DNA from: Streptomyces sp. SID8352
Lineage (GTDB): Bacteria > Actinomycetota > Actinomycetes > Streptomycetales > Streptomycetaceae
Assembly: GCF_009862265.1 (NCBI RefSeq)
Contig: NZ_WWGX01000044.1
Location: forward strand, 62,001-126,000
Length of the DNA stretch: 64,000 bases
Direction of reading: 5' to 3'
The translations under genes and the position numbers were made by a program. The notes under the pieces are model-generated. The model saw nothing but the letters and a program-made list of their open reading frames with translations. It was not told the origin of the DNA and did no database searches. Below are positions 17,455-27,282 of the stretch, in pieces. Every line of letters starts with the position of its first letter. The stretch's first letter is position 1.

Positions 17455-19119
17455 ATGACGGACGCGCAGGCACAGGAGATCCCCGGCACGGACATCCCCG
17501 GCACCGGCACCGCCGCCACCGGCGCGGCACCGGCCGGGACCAACCCCCTCGCCCCCGCCCCTGCGGGCGCCCGCACCGCCGCCGACGTGGTGACGCCCGC
17601 CCTGGTCGCCCGGCTCACCAAGGACGTCCTCGGCTCCGGCCGCACCGCCAACCACACCCCGTACACCGGGGAGAAGCTGGCCGACCTGCCGGAGTCGGCC
17701 CCCGGCGACGTGGCCGCGGCCTTCGCGCGGGCCCGCGCCGCGCAGGGCGCCTGGGCCCGGACACCGGTGCGGCGGCGCGCCGCCGTCCTGCTCCGCTTCC
17801 ACGACCTGCTCCTCGAACGCCAGGCCGAGGTGCTCGACCTCGTCCAGCTGGAGACCGGCAAGGCCCGCACGCATGCCGCCGAAGAGGTCCTGGCGGTGGC
17901 GCTGGAGGCCCGGTACTACGGCCTGCGCGCCCCCGCCCACCTGCGGCCCCGCCGCCACACCGGCGTCCTTCCCGGGCTGACCAAGGTCACCGAACTGCGC
18001 CACCCGCGCGGCGTCGTCGGCCAGATCGCCCCCTGGAACTACCCGCTGGAGCTGTCGGTCGGCGACGCCCTCCCGGCGTTCGCCGCGGGCAACGCCGTGG
18101 TGATGAAGCCGGACACCGAGACCTGCCTCACCGCCCTGTGGGCGCGCGACCTGCTGGTCGAGGCCGGACTGCCCGCCGAGGTCTTCCAGATCGTGCTCGG
18201 CGAGGGCCCGGTCGTCGGCCCCGAGATCGTCCGGCACGCCGACTACGTCTCCTTCACCGGCTCCACCCGCACCGGGCGGGAGGTCGCCCGGGGCGCCGCC
18301 GAACGCCTCGTCGGGGCCTCCCTCGAACTCGGCGGCAAGAACGCCATGCTGGTCCTGGAGGACGCCGACATCGAGAAGGCCGCGATGGGCGCCCTCCGCG
18401 CCTGCTTCTCCTCGGCCGGGCAGCTCTGCATCTCCATCGAGCGGCTCTACGTCCACGCCTCCGTCGCCGACGCCTTCGTCGAGCGCTTCGCCGCCCGCAC
18501 CCGCGCCATGCGACTGGGCTCCGCCCTCGCCTACGGCGCCGACCTCGGCTCGCTCGCGGGACCCCGGCAACTGGAGGTCGTCGTGCGGCACGTCGAGGAC
18601 GCGGTGCGACAGGGCGCGAAGGTCATCGCCGGGGGCGTGGCCCGCCCCGACGCGGGCCCCTACTTCTACGAGCCGACCATCCTCGACGGCGTCCGGGAGC
18701 CCATGGCCATCTGCTCCGAGGAGACCTTCGGGCCGGTCGTATCGGTGTACCGCTTCACGGACGAGGAGGAGGCCGTCGAGCGGGCCAACGCCACGCCGTT
18801 CGGCCTGAACTCATCGGTCTGGACCCGGGACGCCCGGCGCGGCCACGCGCTCGCCGCCCGGCTGCGCACCGGCACCGTCAACATCAACGAGGGGTACGCG
18901 CCCGCCTACGGCAGCGTCCGGTCGCCGATGGGCGGCATGAAGGACTCCGGGCTCGGCCGCAGGCACGGATCCGAGGGCATCCTCAAGTACACCGAGTCCC
19001 AGACCGTCGCCCACCAGCGGCTGATGCAGCTCGCCCCGGCGTTCGGGATGGACGACGCGCAGTACGCCCGGCTGATGAGCGGCAGCCTGCGGGTGATGAA
19101 GGCGCTCCGCGTCCGCTGA
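17455..19119 (+). CDS. Succinate-semialdehyde dehydrogenase-type aldehyde dehydrogenase
   Basis: A 554-residue NAD(P)+-dependent aldehyde dehydrogenase, most like succinic semialdehyde dehydrogenases. ATG 17455 (MTDAQAQEIPGTD) is preferred; an open extension to GTG 17398 has no ribosome site, and 17455 itself has only a weak one. The catalytic Glu is in SLELGGKN (about residue 291) and the nucleophilic Cys is at about residue 325 (SSAGQLCISIERLYV). The cofactor region VGQIAPWNYPLELS and the C-terminal motif GGMKDSGLGRRHGSEGILKYTE are intact. An N-terminal tail of about 40 residues rich in Thr/Ala/Pro is unusual. The GMC oxidoreductase starts 78 bases downstream on the same strand, so the two may form an alcohol/aldehyde oxidation operon (inference). 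Confidence 0.92.
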   Translation: MTDAQAQEIPGTDIPGTGTAATGAAPAGTNPLAPAPAGARTAADVVTPALVARLTKDVLGSGRTANHTPYTGEKLADLPESAPGDVAAAFARARAAQGAWARTPVRRRAAVLLRFHDLLLERQAEVLDLVQLETGKARTHAAEEVLAVALEARYYGLRAPAHLRPRRHTGVLPGLTKVTELRHPRGVVGQIAPWNYPLELSVGDALPAFAAGNAVVMKPDTETCLTALWARDLLVEAGLPAEVFQIVLGEGPVVGPEIVRHADYVSFTGSTRTGREVARGAAERLVGASLELGGKNAMLVLEDADIEKAAMGALRACFSSAGQLCISIERLYVHASVADAFVERFAARTRAMRLGSALAYGADLGSLAGPRQLEVVVRHVEDAVRQGAKVIAGGVARPDAGPYFYEPTILDGVREPMAICSEETFGPVVSVYRFTDEEEAVERANATPFGLNSSVWTRDARRGHALAARLRTGTVNINEGYAPAYGSVRSPMGGMKDSGLGRRHGSEGILKYTESQTVAHQRLMQLAPAFGMDDAQYARLMSGSLRVMKALRVR

Positions 19120-19197
19120 GCGCCGCCCCCGTCGGGAGTCCGCCCCTCCCGCAGGGAGCCCCGCCGGCCGTCCGCCGCCGTCCACCGAGGAGAACAC

Positions 19198-21108
19198 GTG
19201 TCGCAGGAGAAGTCCGGCCGGGACCGGGACCCCTCAGGGGCCCCGGAGGGGTCCGCCGGCATCGGCGGGCCCGGGGACGGCCACGCGTACGACTACGACG
19301 TGGTGGTCGTGGGCTCCGGCTTCGGCGGCTCGGTGTCCGCCCTCCGGCTGGCCGAGAAGGGATACCGCGTCGGCGTCCTGGAGGCGGGCCGCCGCTTCAC
19401 CCGGGAGACCCTGCCGAGGAACTCCTGGGATCTGAGGAACTATCTGTGGGCCCCGCGGCTCGGCATGTTCGGCATCCAGCGCATCCACCTGCTGGGCAAC
19501 GTCATGGTGCTGGCCGGCGCGGGCGTCGGCGGCGGCTCCCTGAACTACGCGAACACCCTCTACGTACCGCCCCGGCCGTTCTTCGAGGACCCCCAGTGGC
19601 GGGACATCACCGACTGGCGAGAGGAGCTGGCGCCGTACTACGACCAGGCCCGCCGGATGCTCGGGGTCCGCCTCAACCCGACGATGACCCCCTCCGACGT
19701 GCACCTGAAGGCCGCCGCCCAGCGGATGGGGGTCGGCGACACCTTCCACATGGCACCGGTCGGCGTCTTCTTCGGCGACGGCGAGGACGCCGACGGCACC
19801 GCGCGGGCGAGGCCGGGGGAGCGGGTGGCCGACCCGTACTTCGGCGGCGCCGGGCCCGAACGCCGGGCCTGCACCGAGTGCGGCGAGTGCATGACCGGCT
19901 GCCGCCACGGCGCGAAGAACACCCTCAACGAGAACTACCTGTACCTCGCGGAGCGCGCCGGGGCGACCGTCCACCCGATGACGACGGTCGTCTCCCTCAC
20001 CGACGACTCGCGCGGGGGCTACGCCGTCACCACCCTGCCCACCGACCGCGGGCGCCGGGGCCGAGGCCGAGGCCGAGGCGGGGGCAGGGGCGGGGGCAGG
20101 GGCGCGGGCCGGGTCTTCACCGCCCGCCGGGTCGTCCTCGCCGCCGGGACCTACGGCACCCAGACCCTGCTGCACCGCATGAAGCGGAGCCGGCGGCTGC
20201 CCGGGCTCTCGGACCGGCTCGGCGAGCTGACCCGCACCAACTCCGAGGCGCTGGTGGGCGCCCAGACCGACGACCGCCGCTACCGCAGGGCCACCGGCGG
20301 GACGGCGGGGCCCGACTTCACCCGGGGCGTCGCCATCACCTCCTCCGTCCACCCGGACGCCGACACCCACATCGAGCCCGTCCGCTACGGCCGGGGCTCC
20401 AACTCGATGGGCGGGCTGTCCATCCTCCAGGTCCCCTACGCCGGGCCCGACGCCCCGGGAACCTCCCGCGTCCTGGGATTCCTGGGCAACGCGGCCCGGC
20501 ACCCGCTGCGGGTCCTGCGCTCGATCTCCAACCGCAAGTGGTCCGAGCGGACCATCATCGGCCTGGTGATGCAGTCCCTGGACAACTCCCTGACGACCCA
20601 TCTGAAGCCGTCGGGCGTCGGCAAGGGGCTGCTCACCGCCCGTCAGGGCCACGGCGCGCCCAACCCGAAGCAGATCAGGGCCGCGACCGAGGGCGCCCGG
20701 GCCCTCGCCGCCGAGATCAACGGCTTCGCCGGGTCCAACGTCGGAGAGCTGATGGGCACCCCGCTCACCGCGCACTTCCTGGGCGGCTGCCCCATCGGCG
20801 CCTCCCGCGAGAGCGGCGTCATCGACCCCTACCACCGGCTCTACGGGCACCCCGGCATCTCGGTCGTCGACGGCTCGGCGGTCTCCGCGAACCTGGGCGT
20901 CAACCCGTCGCTGACCATCACGGCGCAGGCCGAACGGGCGATGTCCTACTGGCCGAACAGGGGCGAGGCCGATCCGCGCCCGGCGCAGGGCGCGCCGTAC
21001 GCGCGGCTGGCCCCGGTCGCCCCGAGATCCCCGGCGGTGCCCGAGCGGGCGTTCGGCGCGCTGCGGCTGCCGTTGCTGGGGATGCCGGTGGTGCCGCCCA
21101 GGGAGTAG
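19198..21108 (+). CDS. GMC-family FAD oxidoreductase (cholesterol oxidase-like) with a four-Cys cluster
   Basis: A 636-residue flavoprotein. GTG 19198 has GAGGAG 7 bases upstream. The FAD-binding motif VVVGSGFGGSVSALRLAEKG lies near residue 36, and the C-terminal GMC segment (GGCPIGASRESGVIDPYHRLYGHPGISVVDGSAV) is typical of ChoD-like oxidases. CTECGECMTGC near residues 222-232 has the spacing CX2CX2CX3C, the same as a 4Fe-4S ferredoxin motif. No twin-Arg signal is visible. An Arg/Gly insert (GRRGRGRGRGGGRGGGRG) near residue 285 looks like a low-complexity expansion. Substrate is unknown; an alcohol or sterol is likely. It lies 78 bases downstream of the aldehyde dehydrogenase gene. Confidence 0.88.
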   Translation: MSQEKSGRDRDPSGAPEGSAGIGGPGDGHAYDYDVVVVGSGFGGSVSALRLAEKGYRVGVLEAGRRFTRETLPRNSWDLRNYLWAPRLGMFGIQRIHLLGNVMVLAGAGVGGGSLNYANTLYVPPRPFFEDPQWRDITDWREELAPYYDQARRMLGVRLNPTMTPSDVHLKAAAQRMGVGDTFHMAPVGVFFGDGEDADGTARARPGERVADPYFGGAGPERRACTECGECMTGCRHGAKNTLNENYLYLAERAGATVHPMTTVVSLTDDSRGGYAVTTLPTDRGRRGRGRGRGGGRGGGRGAGRVFTARRVVLAAGTYGTQTLLHRMKRSRRLPGLSDRLGELTRTNSEALVGAQTDDRRYRRATGGTAGPDFTRGVAITSSVHPDADTHIEPVRYGRGSNSMGGLSILQVPYAGPDAPGTSRVLGFLGNAARHPLRVLRSISNRKWSERTIIGLVMQSLDNSLTTHLKPSGVGKGLLTARQGHGAPNPKQIRAATEGARALAAEINGFAGSNVGELMGTPLTAHFLGGCPIGASRESGVIDPYHRLYGHPGISVVDGSAVSANLGVNPSLTITAQAERAMSYWPNRGEADPRPAQGAPYARLAPVAPRSPAVPERAFGALRLPLLGMPVVPPRE

Positions 21109-21159
21109 CGGTGGCCGCCTCCCCCGGACCGCCCCGTACGTTCCGGGCCCGTACGGCAG

Positions 21160-21193
21160 AAGGACCTGCGCCCCCCTCCGAGCGCAGGTCCTT
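21160..21193. terminator. Bidirectional terminator
   Basis: A perfect 12-bp inverted repeat, AAGGACCTGCGC (21160-21171) with GCGCAGGTCCTT (21182-21193), has a 10-base loop. It lies between the convergent GMC oxidoreductase and LAXTG protein genes. The A/T ends of the stem make it a plausible terminator on both strands. Confidence 0.9.
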
Positions 21194-21218
21194 CCCGTTC
21201 CGTGGCCGTGCCGGGCGG

Positions 21219-22427
21219 TCAGCCCAGGGCACCGGCTCCGCGGCGGCGGGCGGTGAGCACCGCGCCCGCGCCCGCCAGCACCGCGAGTCCGCCGGCCAGG
21301 CCGATCACCGGCAGGCCCGAGCCGGTGCCGGTGGCGGCGAGGGAGCCCTGGGGCAGCGCCGAGATCCCGCCCTGCGGCTGCTTCACCGTCGGCCCGGCAC
21401 CGGTGCCGGGACGGGTGCCGTTGGGCTGGGCGGTGCCGGGGTCGGGGTTGCCCGAGCCCGGGGCGAGGACCTGGAAGTCGTACTGACCCCAGCCCTCCGC
21501 GAGGCACGACTCGCCCTCGACGTCGTCCAGGTAGGCCCCGGCGCCGAAGGTGTAGGCGTCACCCGCGGGGGCCCCGGCGCCGACGGAGACCCGCAGGTCG
21601 ACGGTGGTGGTGGCGCCCGCCTTCAGCCCGTCCGTGAAGAGGAAGTAGTCACCGGCCCACTCGTCGTCGCCGATCCGCTGCCAGGCACCCGTCCCCGGCT
21701 CGCGGAACTCCAGGGTCACGTGCGGGCTGAGGTACTCGGACTCGGTCAGCTCGTAGTTCTCCACCTCGGCGTAGAACGCCACCTGCCGGACGTCGACGGC
21801 CGACCGGTTCGTCACGACGAGCTGGAACGGGTGCCGGCCGTCGCCCGCGACGATCCGCCCGGGCAGGCCCCTGACGTCGGCGGACACCTTGGCGCTCGCG
21901 TAGTCCTCGTCCAGTTCCTCGCAGTAGGGGACGTCGGGGAGCTCCGGGTCCTCCGGGTCGGCGGGCGCGGTCGACTCCGCCGGGCCGGAGGGCTCGGCGG
22001 ACGGGGACGGGGCCGAGGTGGTCGGCGCGGGAGTGGTCGGGGTGGCGGTGGGCGTGGTGGAGGCGTCCGGGGTGGCGGTGCCGTCGGTGTCGTCCGTGCC
22101 GTCGGTCTCGCCGCCGGTGGTGTCGTCGCCGGTGCCGTCCTCCGTGCCCTCGGTGTCGCCCGGGCCGCTGTCGGTGCCGTCCTCGCCGTCCTCGCCGGAG
22201 GGGGCGCCCTCCTCGCTCGGGGAGGCGGTGCCCTCGCCGGTGGCCGGGGGTGTGTCGTCGTCGGCCGCGGTGTCCCCGGCCGTGCCGGGGGTCTCGTCCC
22301 CGGTGGCCAGGATGGTCGCCGCGGGGGACACCCCGCCGGTGGCCAGGGCGGCCGGGGCGGAGGCGAGGGCCAGCGGGGCGATGGCGGACATCGCCGCCAC
22401 GGTGACGGCGGCGCGGCGAAGCTTCAT
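21219..22427 (-). CDS. LAXTG-anchored cell-wall surface protein
   Basis: A 402-residue secreted protein. ATG 22427 (MKLRRAAVTVAAMSAIAPLALASAPAALA) follows GAGG 5 bases upstream and begins a Sec signal peptide of about 30 residues. Residues 35-170 are a Thr/Asp/Glu/Pro-rich stalk. A beta-rich globular domain of about 150 residues follows (RHPFQLVVTNRSAVDVRQVAFYAEV) with two Cys (YCEEL, ESCLAEG). The C-terminus has the sortase motif LAATG at about residue 363, a hydrophobic helix and the tail TARRRGAGALG, as in class E sortase substrates of Streptomyces. The globular domain is not recognised beyond a general adhesin-like look. The gene is alone, ended by the hairpin at 21160-21193. Confidence 0.9.
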   Translation of the reverse strand: MKLRRAAVTVAAMSAIAPLALASAPAALATGGVSPAATILATGDETPGTAGDTAADDDTPPATGEGTASPSEEGAPSGEDGEDGTDSGPGDTEGTEDGTGDDTTGGETDGTDDTDGTATPDASTTPTATPTTPAPTTSAPSPSAEPSGPAESTAPADPEDPELPDVPYCEELDEDYASAKVSADVRGLPGRIVAGDGRHPFQLVVTNRSAVDVRQVAFYAEVENYELTESEYLSPHVTLEFREPGTGAWQRIGDDEWAGDYFLFTDGLKAGATTTVDLRVSVGAGAPAGDAYTFGAGAYLDDVEGESCLAEGWGQYDFQVLAPGSGNPDPGTAQPNGTRPGTGAGPTVKQPQGGISALPQGSLAATGTGSGLPVIGLAGGLAVLAGAGAVLTARRRGAGALG

Positions 22428-23548
22428 GTGGACCTCGTGACATCGGTCGTACCGCGGCCTCGCGGTACGGGGCTCCGAGGAGGTCCCGCCCTCGGACACG
22501 GCGGACCCCGGGACCGGACTGTTCCAGTGGTTCGGCCTGTTTGATCAGCGAGCCCGGCGATTGGTTGTTCTCACCTCACAGAATTCTTATGTGGCGTGCG
22601 TCACAAGGGGGCGCGGGGGTGGGGGTGGGTGTCTCGTGGGGTTGCGCCGGGGAGGGGCGGGGGCGCGGGTGGCGCCGGGGTCGGGCGGGGCGCGCGGGGC
22701 GGGGCGCGGGACGCGCGGGGTGCCGGCTCGGGGCGGTTCCGGGCGGGCGAAGGGCCCCAGTGGACGGGTGCCCACCGGGGCCCTTCGTGTGCCGCACCGG
22801 GGCGTCAGGACGCGCCGGTGCCGGGACGGCGCTGGGGGGAGGATGCGCCGCCGGTCTTCGGGTTCCGCGGAGGTGCTCCGGAGCCGCGGTTCTCCGGCCC
22901 CGGGCCGTGGCCGTGGCGCCGGCCGTGGCGAGCGGGTCACGGTGTACGGGGCTCGGACGGGGGAGCGGGGACGGCGATGCGGTGTGCGGTCCGCGGTGTG
23001 CGGTGTGCGGTGGAGACCGGGTCCGGTCCGGGGCGGGACGCTCCCGACGGTCGGCCCCGGGCGTCCCCGGAGCCGGCCGTTCCTGGGTGACCGGGCTGCT
23101 GTCCCCTGCCGTCCGGTCACTTCCTGGGGCGAGGTCCCACGACGCACGGTGCGATCCGCACGTCTCATCGCCCCAGCGAGCCACGCGTGGTTCTTTTCGG
23201 GCCCGCCCCTGGCTGGCACGGACATCGGGACCAACGAACCGGTCGGGTGCCGGTCACGCTCCGTACGAGTGAGAGCGCGCCCGAACTCAGTTACGACGCC
23301 TCCGGGGCGCGGGGCGGGCGCCGTCCGGCCCGCACCCACCCCGGCGCCCGGCCCGCCCCGGCCTGCCCCGGCGTCCGGCCCCCGGCCCGGCCCGGGGAAG
23401 GGCCCGGGATGAGTTCCGGGTGCGGGAGAGGGCGCCGTCCGGCTGCGGCTGCGGCTGCCGACGCGGACGCGGACGTGGGCGTGGGCGGGGTTGCTGCCCG
23501 GCCCCGCCCCGGACCACCCCCCCCGGCCCGCCCCAGCGCGCCCCGCGC
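22428..23548. other. 1.1-kb intergenic region with no supported gene
   Basis: Long open frames exist on both strands but code for Arg/Pro/Gly/Ala strings without recognisable motifs or ribosome sites. The first 150 bases, with an A+T-rich patch at 22560-22600, should hold the promoter for the LAXTG gene. A terminator-like hairpin sits at 22748-22787. The stretch 22620-22740 is almost pure G with C. The rest shows nothing I can name. Confidence 0.55.
22748..22787. terminator. Orphan terminator-like hairpin
   Basis: A 16-base arm (22748-22763) pairs with 22772-22787 with a single mismatch and an 8-base loop. No gene that I can support ends next to it, so it may mark a decayed gene or a small RNA end. 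Confidence 0.5.
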
Positions 23549-23989
23549 TCAGATGCGCCCCCGGCTCAGCTCCAGCAGCGTCATCGCGAGGGCGGTGCCC
23601 GGCCTGCCCAGCGCGGTCCGGTAGTGGTCGAGGATCTCCATCTCGCGGGAGAGGTTCACCCGGCGGCCCCCCGAGGTGATGCGCGCCTCCTGGATGACGC
23701 CGGAGACGGCCACCCGTTCCTGGATCAGGCCGATGATCCGGTCGTCGAGCGCGTCGATGCGCTCCCGGGCGCCGTTGATCAGCCCGGCGGCCTCGGTGGT
23801 GCGGGCGCCGGTCGACTCGGCTGCGGCCCGCCCGGCGGGCACGGAAGGCGTCGCGGCGGTGCTCCCGGCCCCGGAACCGTTCCCGGAGGCGTTCTCCGGG
23901 CCGGTCGTGGGGCCGTCCCCGCCGCGGGCGGCGTTCGCGCCGTCGTTCCCGGGGGCGGTGGCGTTCTGGTTCTCGGTGGTCACGGTCAT
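23549..23989 (-). CDS. Chorismate mutase (AroQ class)
   Basis: A 146-residue cytoplasmic enzyme converting chorismate to prephenate on the way to Phe and Tyr. ATG 23989 has GAGGAG 8 bases upstream. Residues 1-65 are a low-complexity Thr/Ala/Gly tail. Residues 70-146 form the all-helical AroQ domain: INGARERIDALDDRIIGLIQ, then ERVAVSGVIQEARI and LSREMEILDHYRTAL, with the expected Arg and Glu positions. It is monofunctional, lacking a prephenate dehydratase or dehydrogenase domain. The gene is divergent from guaA. Upstream is a leader ORF followed by a terminator hairpin, which suggests attenuation control. Confidence 0.88.
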   Translation of the reverse strand: MTVTTENQNATAPGNDGANAARGGDGPTTGPENASGNGSGAGSTAATPSVPAGRAAAESTGARTTEAAGLINGARERIDALDDRIIGLIQERVAVSGVIQEARITSGGRRVNLSREMEILDHYRTALGRPGTALAMTLLELSRGRI

Positions 23990-24043
23990 GGCGGGGCTCC
24001 TCGCTCGGGGCGGTGCCCCGGACCCGACACGGCCGGAGACGAC

Positions 24044-24076
24044 AGGCGCCCCGGGCCTTGTCGGCCCGGGGCGCCT
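24044..24076 (-). terminator. Attenuator-type terminator hairpin in the chorismate mutase leader
   Basis: A perfect 14-bp stem (24063-24076 with 24044-24057) closes a 5-base loop GACAA on the minus strand. It sits between the leader ORF stop (24098) and the chorismate mutase start (23989). There is no U-tract, as is common in Streptomyces. The arm and loop word GGGCCG can pair with CGGCCC inside the leader ORF, a possible antiterminator. Confidence 0.65.
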
Positions 24077-24097
24077 GGGAAGTCGCTTGTCAGTTGC

Positions 24098-24169
24098 TCA
24101 AGCAGCACGACCATGGCAGCCGGTGGGCCGGTTGCCATAGGTAAACAGGAAGGTCTGGTGCGTGAGCAT
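24098..24169 (-). CDS. Putative 23-residue aromatic leader peptide
   Basis: ATG 24169 opens a 23-codon frame ending in TGA at 24098. It begins MLTHQTFLFTY and so has Phe, Phe and Tyr codons within five positions, in a window otherwise poor in these residues. The ATG lies 6 bases after a -10 hexamer, so the mRNA probably starts at the A of the start codon (leaderless). Immediately after the Tyr codon the RNA can fold AUGGCA with UGCCAU, enclosing CCGG with CCGG. The arrangement is that of trp-type attenuators, with Phe/Tyr as the sensed amino acids (inference). Confidence 0.6.
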   Translation of the reverse strand: MLTHQTFLFTYGNRPTGCHGRAA

Positions 24170-24175
24170 GGGCCC

Positions 24176-24204
24176 AGTATGCCGCGCGAGGACACCGTGT
24201 CCAA
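24176..24204 (-). promoter_or_regulatory. Promoter of the leader ORF and chorismate mutase
   Basis: On the minus strand, TTGGAC (24204-24199) and CATACT (24181-24176) are separated by exactly 17 bases, a good vegetative (HrdB-type) promoter. The expected start point coincides with the leader ATG at 24169. Confidence 0.7.
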
Positions 24205-24316
24205 GCCGGTTCGGATCGTGAGACGTGCGGGTCCGCCGGGCGCCCGGGCCGCCGCGCCCGCCCGCCTCGGTAGAATCGGAAGCACAAGCCCCCAGCCCGA
24301 CCGCCGGAAGGCCCCC

Positions 24317-25897
<1,581 letters not shown>

Positions 25898-25945
25898 CCC
25901 CTGCGGGGGTTTCCCGGCGGTCCCTGAGCGAGGGGCTCCCGGGGT

Positions 25946-25987
25946 GACCCGGGGGAGCCGGTCCTTGGCGGCCGGTTCCCCCGGGTC
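25946..25987. terminator. Terminator after guaA
   Basis: A 16-bp stem (25946-25961 with 25972-25987, one G-T wobble) with a 10-base loop. It lies between guaA and the convergent oxidase-fold gene. Confidence 0.85.
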
Positions 25988-26161
25988 TTCCGCGTTCCGG
26001 GCCCGCGGCGGACGCTGGGCCGGATGCCGTTCCGGACGCGTTCCGGACGCCCGGCGGAGGTGCCGTGGGGCGGGTGGAACGCGTGGGACGGACGGGCGGG
26101 GCCGGGGCACGGGTGGGGACCGGCGTGCCGGGTGGGCGCGTGGGGCGTGGTTCGCGCGGTG

Positions 26162-26644
26162 TCAGGTGCGCCGGACCGTGCGCAGGGGTGCGCCGGGCCG
26201 CCAGATCTGGATCACGAGGCACTGCTCGTCGGCACGGGTCCGCACCACCTCCGTCAGCTCCGCGCGGAAGAGGTGGAACGGCTCCGGCGGCTCCACCTCC
26301 TTCACGTATCCGCCCTTGGCCGCCGGGTCCTCCACCTCGACCGTCCGCCCGCTGATCCGGACGTCCCCGCCGCCCATCGCCGTGCCCTCGCCCGTATTGG
26401 CCTGGAAGGCGAAGCGCGGATCCCGGCGCAGGTCCAGCGCCTTGGCCGAGTCCGGCATCATCCCGAACCACATCTCGCCGTCCCAGAACCGCACCTCCAT
26501 CCCCGACGTCCGGGGCGAACCGTCACTCCGCAGGGTGGCCAGCGTGTGATGGGTGTACGCGTCGAAGCGCGCCTCGACTGTGGCGGCCAACTCGGGCTCG
26601 GCCGCGACGAAGTCCGCCCAGCGGGCGGTGGTGCTCGGTCTCAT
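26162..26644 (-). CDS. Pyridoxamine 5'-phosphate oxidase-fold protein
   Basis: A 160-residue protein of the split beta-barrel flavin/F420-binding superfamily. ATG 26644 (MRPSTTARWADFVAAEPELA) is taken; the ribosome site is weak. Signature segments are ARFDAYTHHTLATLRSDGSP, then MWFGMMPDSAKALDLRRDPRFAFQ and the closing VIQIWRPG. Members of this actinobacterial group bind FMN, F420 or haem; the sequence alone does not decide which. Substrate is unknown. It is convergent with guaA and has no operon partner. Confidence 0.85.
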   Translation of the reverse strand: MRPSTTARWADFVAAEPELAATVEARFDAYTHHTLATLRSDGSPRTSGMEVRFWDGEMWFGMMPDSAKALDLRRDPRFAFQANTGEGTAMGGGDVRISGRTVEVEDPAAKGGYVKEVEPPEPFHLFRAELTEVVRTRADEQCLVIQIWRPGAPLRTVRRT

Positions 26645-27282
26645 ACGCCGAGTCTCGCGCCGAATCCCGACACCCTCTGTCGCGTATACGCCCGGATGCG
26701 GGACGTCGGGGGGCAAGAGGGGTGACGGGGGTGACGGCGGGGGCTCGGCCGGACGCCGAGGCGGACGGGAACGGCCCGGCGCGGGCCTGGCACGGCTCCG
26801 GCGCGGACCGGAGCGGTGCTCCCGGCACGGCTCCGGCGCGGACCGGAGCGGTGCTCCCGGCACGGTGCTCGCGGGGCACGGACACGCGGAGGTGGGATGC
26901 CGGGGAATGCGGTGCCGTGCCGAAGTGGCGGGGCACCGACGCTGCCGGGCCGCTCGGGGAACCGGGGCACGGCGGGAGACGCACCGCCGAGGCGGTGGCA
27001 ACGGGCGGTGGCCACGGGGACGGGTGGCGGCGGAGCGCCGACGGAGCGGGGCCGACGGAGCAGGCGCCGACCCGGTGGGCGTTGAGAGAGCGGGGGCCGA
27101 CCGGACGGCGTCGACCGGGTGGGCGTTGAGGGAGCGGGGGCGACCGGGCGGGTCGACGGAGCCGCTCGCCGAGGGGGCGGGTTCCCAGGGCACCTGCGGG
27201 GGTGGGTCCTCGGGCACCCGACGGGGAGGTGGTCCGGGGCAGGCGCGGTGCCGACCGTCGTGCATGTCGGGGGAAGTGCCGA
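26645..27282. other. Non-coding gap with low-complexity sequence
   Basis: Open frames on both strands are Arg/Gly/Pro-rich without motifs and I do not accept them. The left edge holds the promoter region of the oxidase-fold gene. A 35-bp tandem duplication lies at 26789-26858 and GC-rich GCGGGG words fill the rest. Confidence 0.6.
26789..26858. repeat. Exact 35-bp tandem duplication
   Basis: 26789-26823 and 26824-26858 are identical, both starting GGCACGGCTCCGG. A partial third copy (GGCACGG) follows at 26859. Exact identity suggests a recent slippage event. Confidence 0.9.

Noticed and set aside
14005..18591. A 1528-residue open frame on the minus strand
   Set aside because: It lies opposite kinases 4 and 5 and the aldehyde dehydrogenase, which have clear motifs. 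It is an antisense shadow common in very high G+C DNA.
22171..22179. CTGTCGGTG resembling a PafBC half-site
   Set aside because: It lies inside the Thr/Asp-rich stalk coding region of the LAXTG gene, on the antisense strand, with no -10 and no downstream gene.
17385..22544. A 1719-residue open frame on the plus strand, frame-shifted relative to real genes
   Set aside because: It is Arg/Pro/Gly-rich with no domain and runs across two recognised genes in another frame and opposite the LAXTG gene.
22803..22940. Short minus-strand frame ending PENRGSGAPPRNPKTGG...GTGAS at 22803
   Set aside because: Coding-like composition, and it ends near a hairpin, but there is no start codon after the preceding in-frame stop. 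Kept only as a remark.
23990..24316. Purine or other metabolite riboswitch in front of guaA
   Set aside because: No conserved riboswitch core was recognised on the plus strand. The strong hairpin here fits better as a minus-strand attenuator for chorismate mutase.
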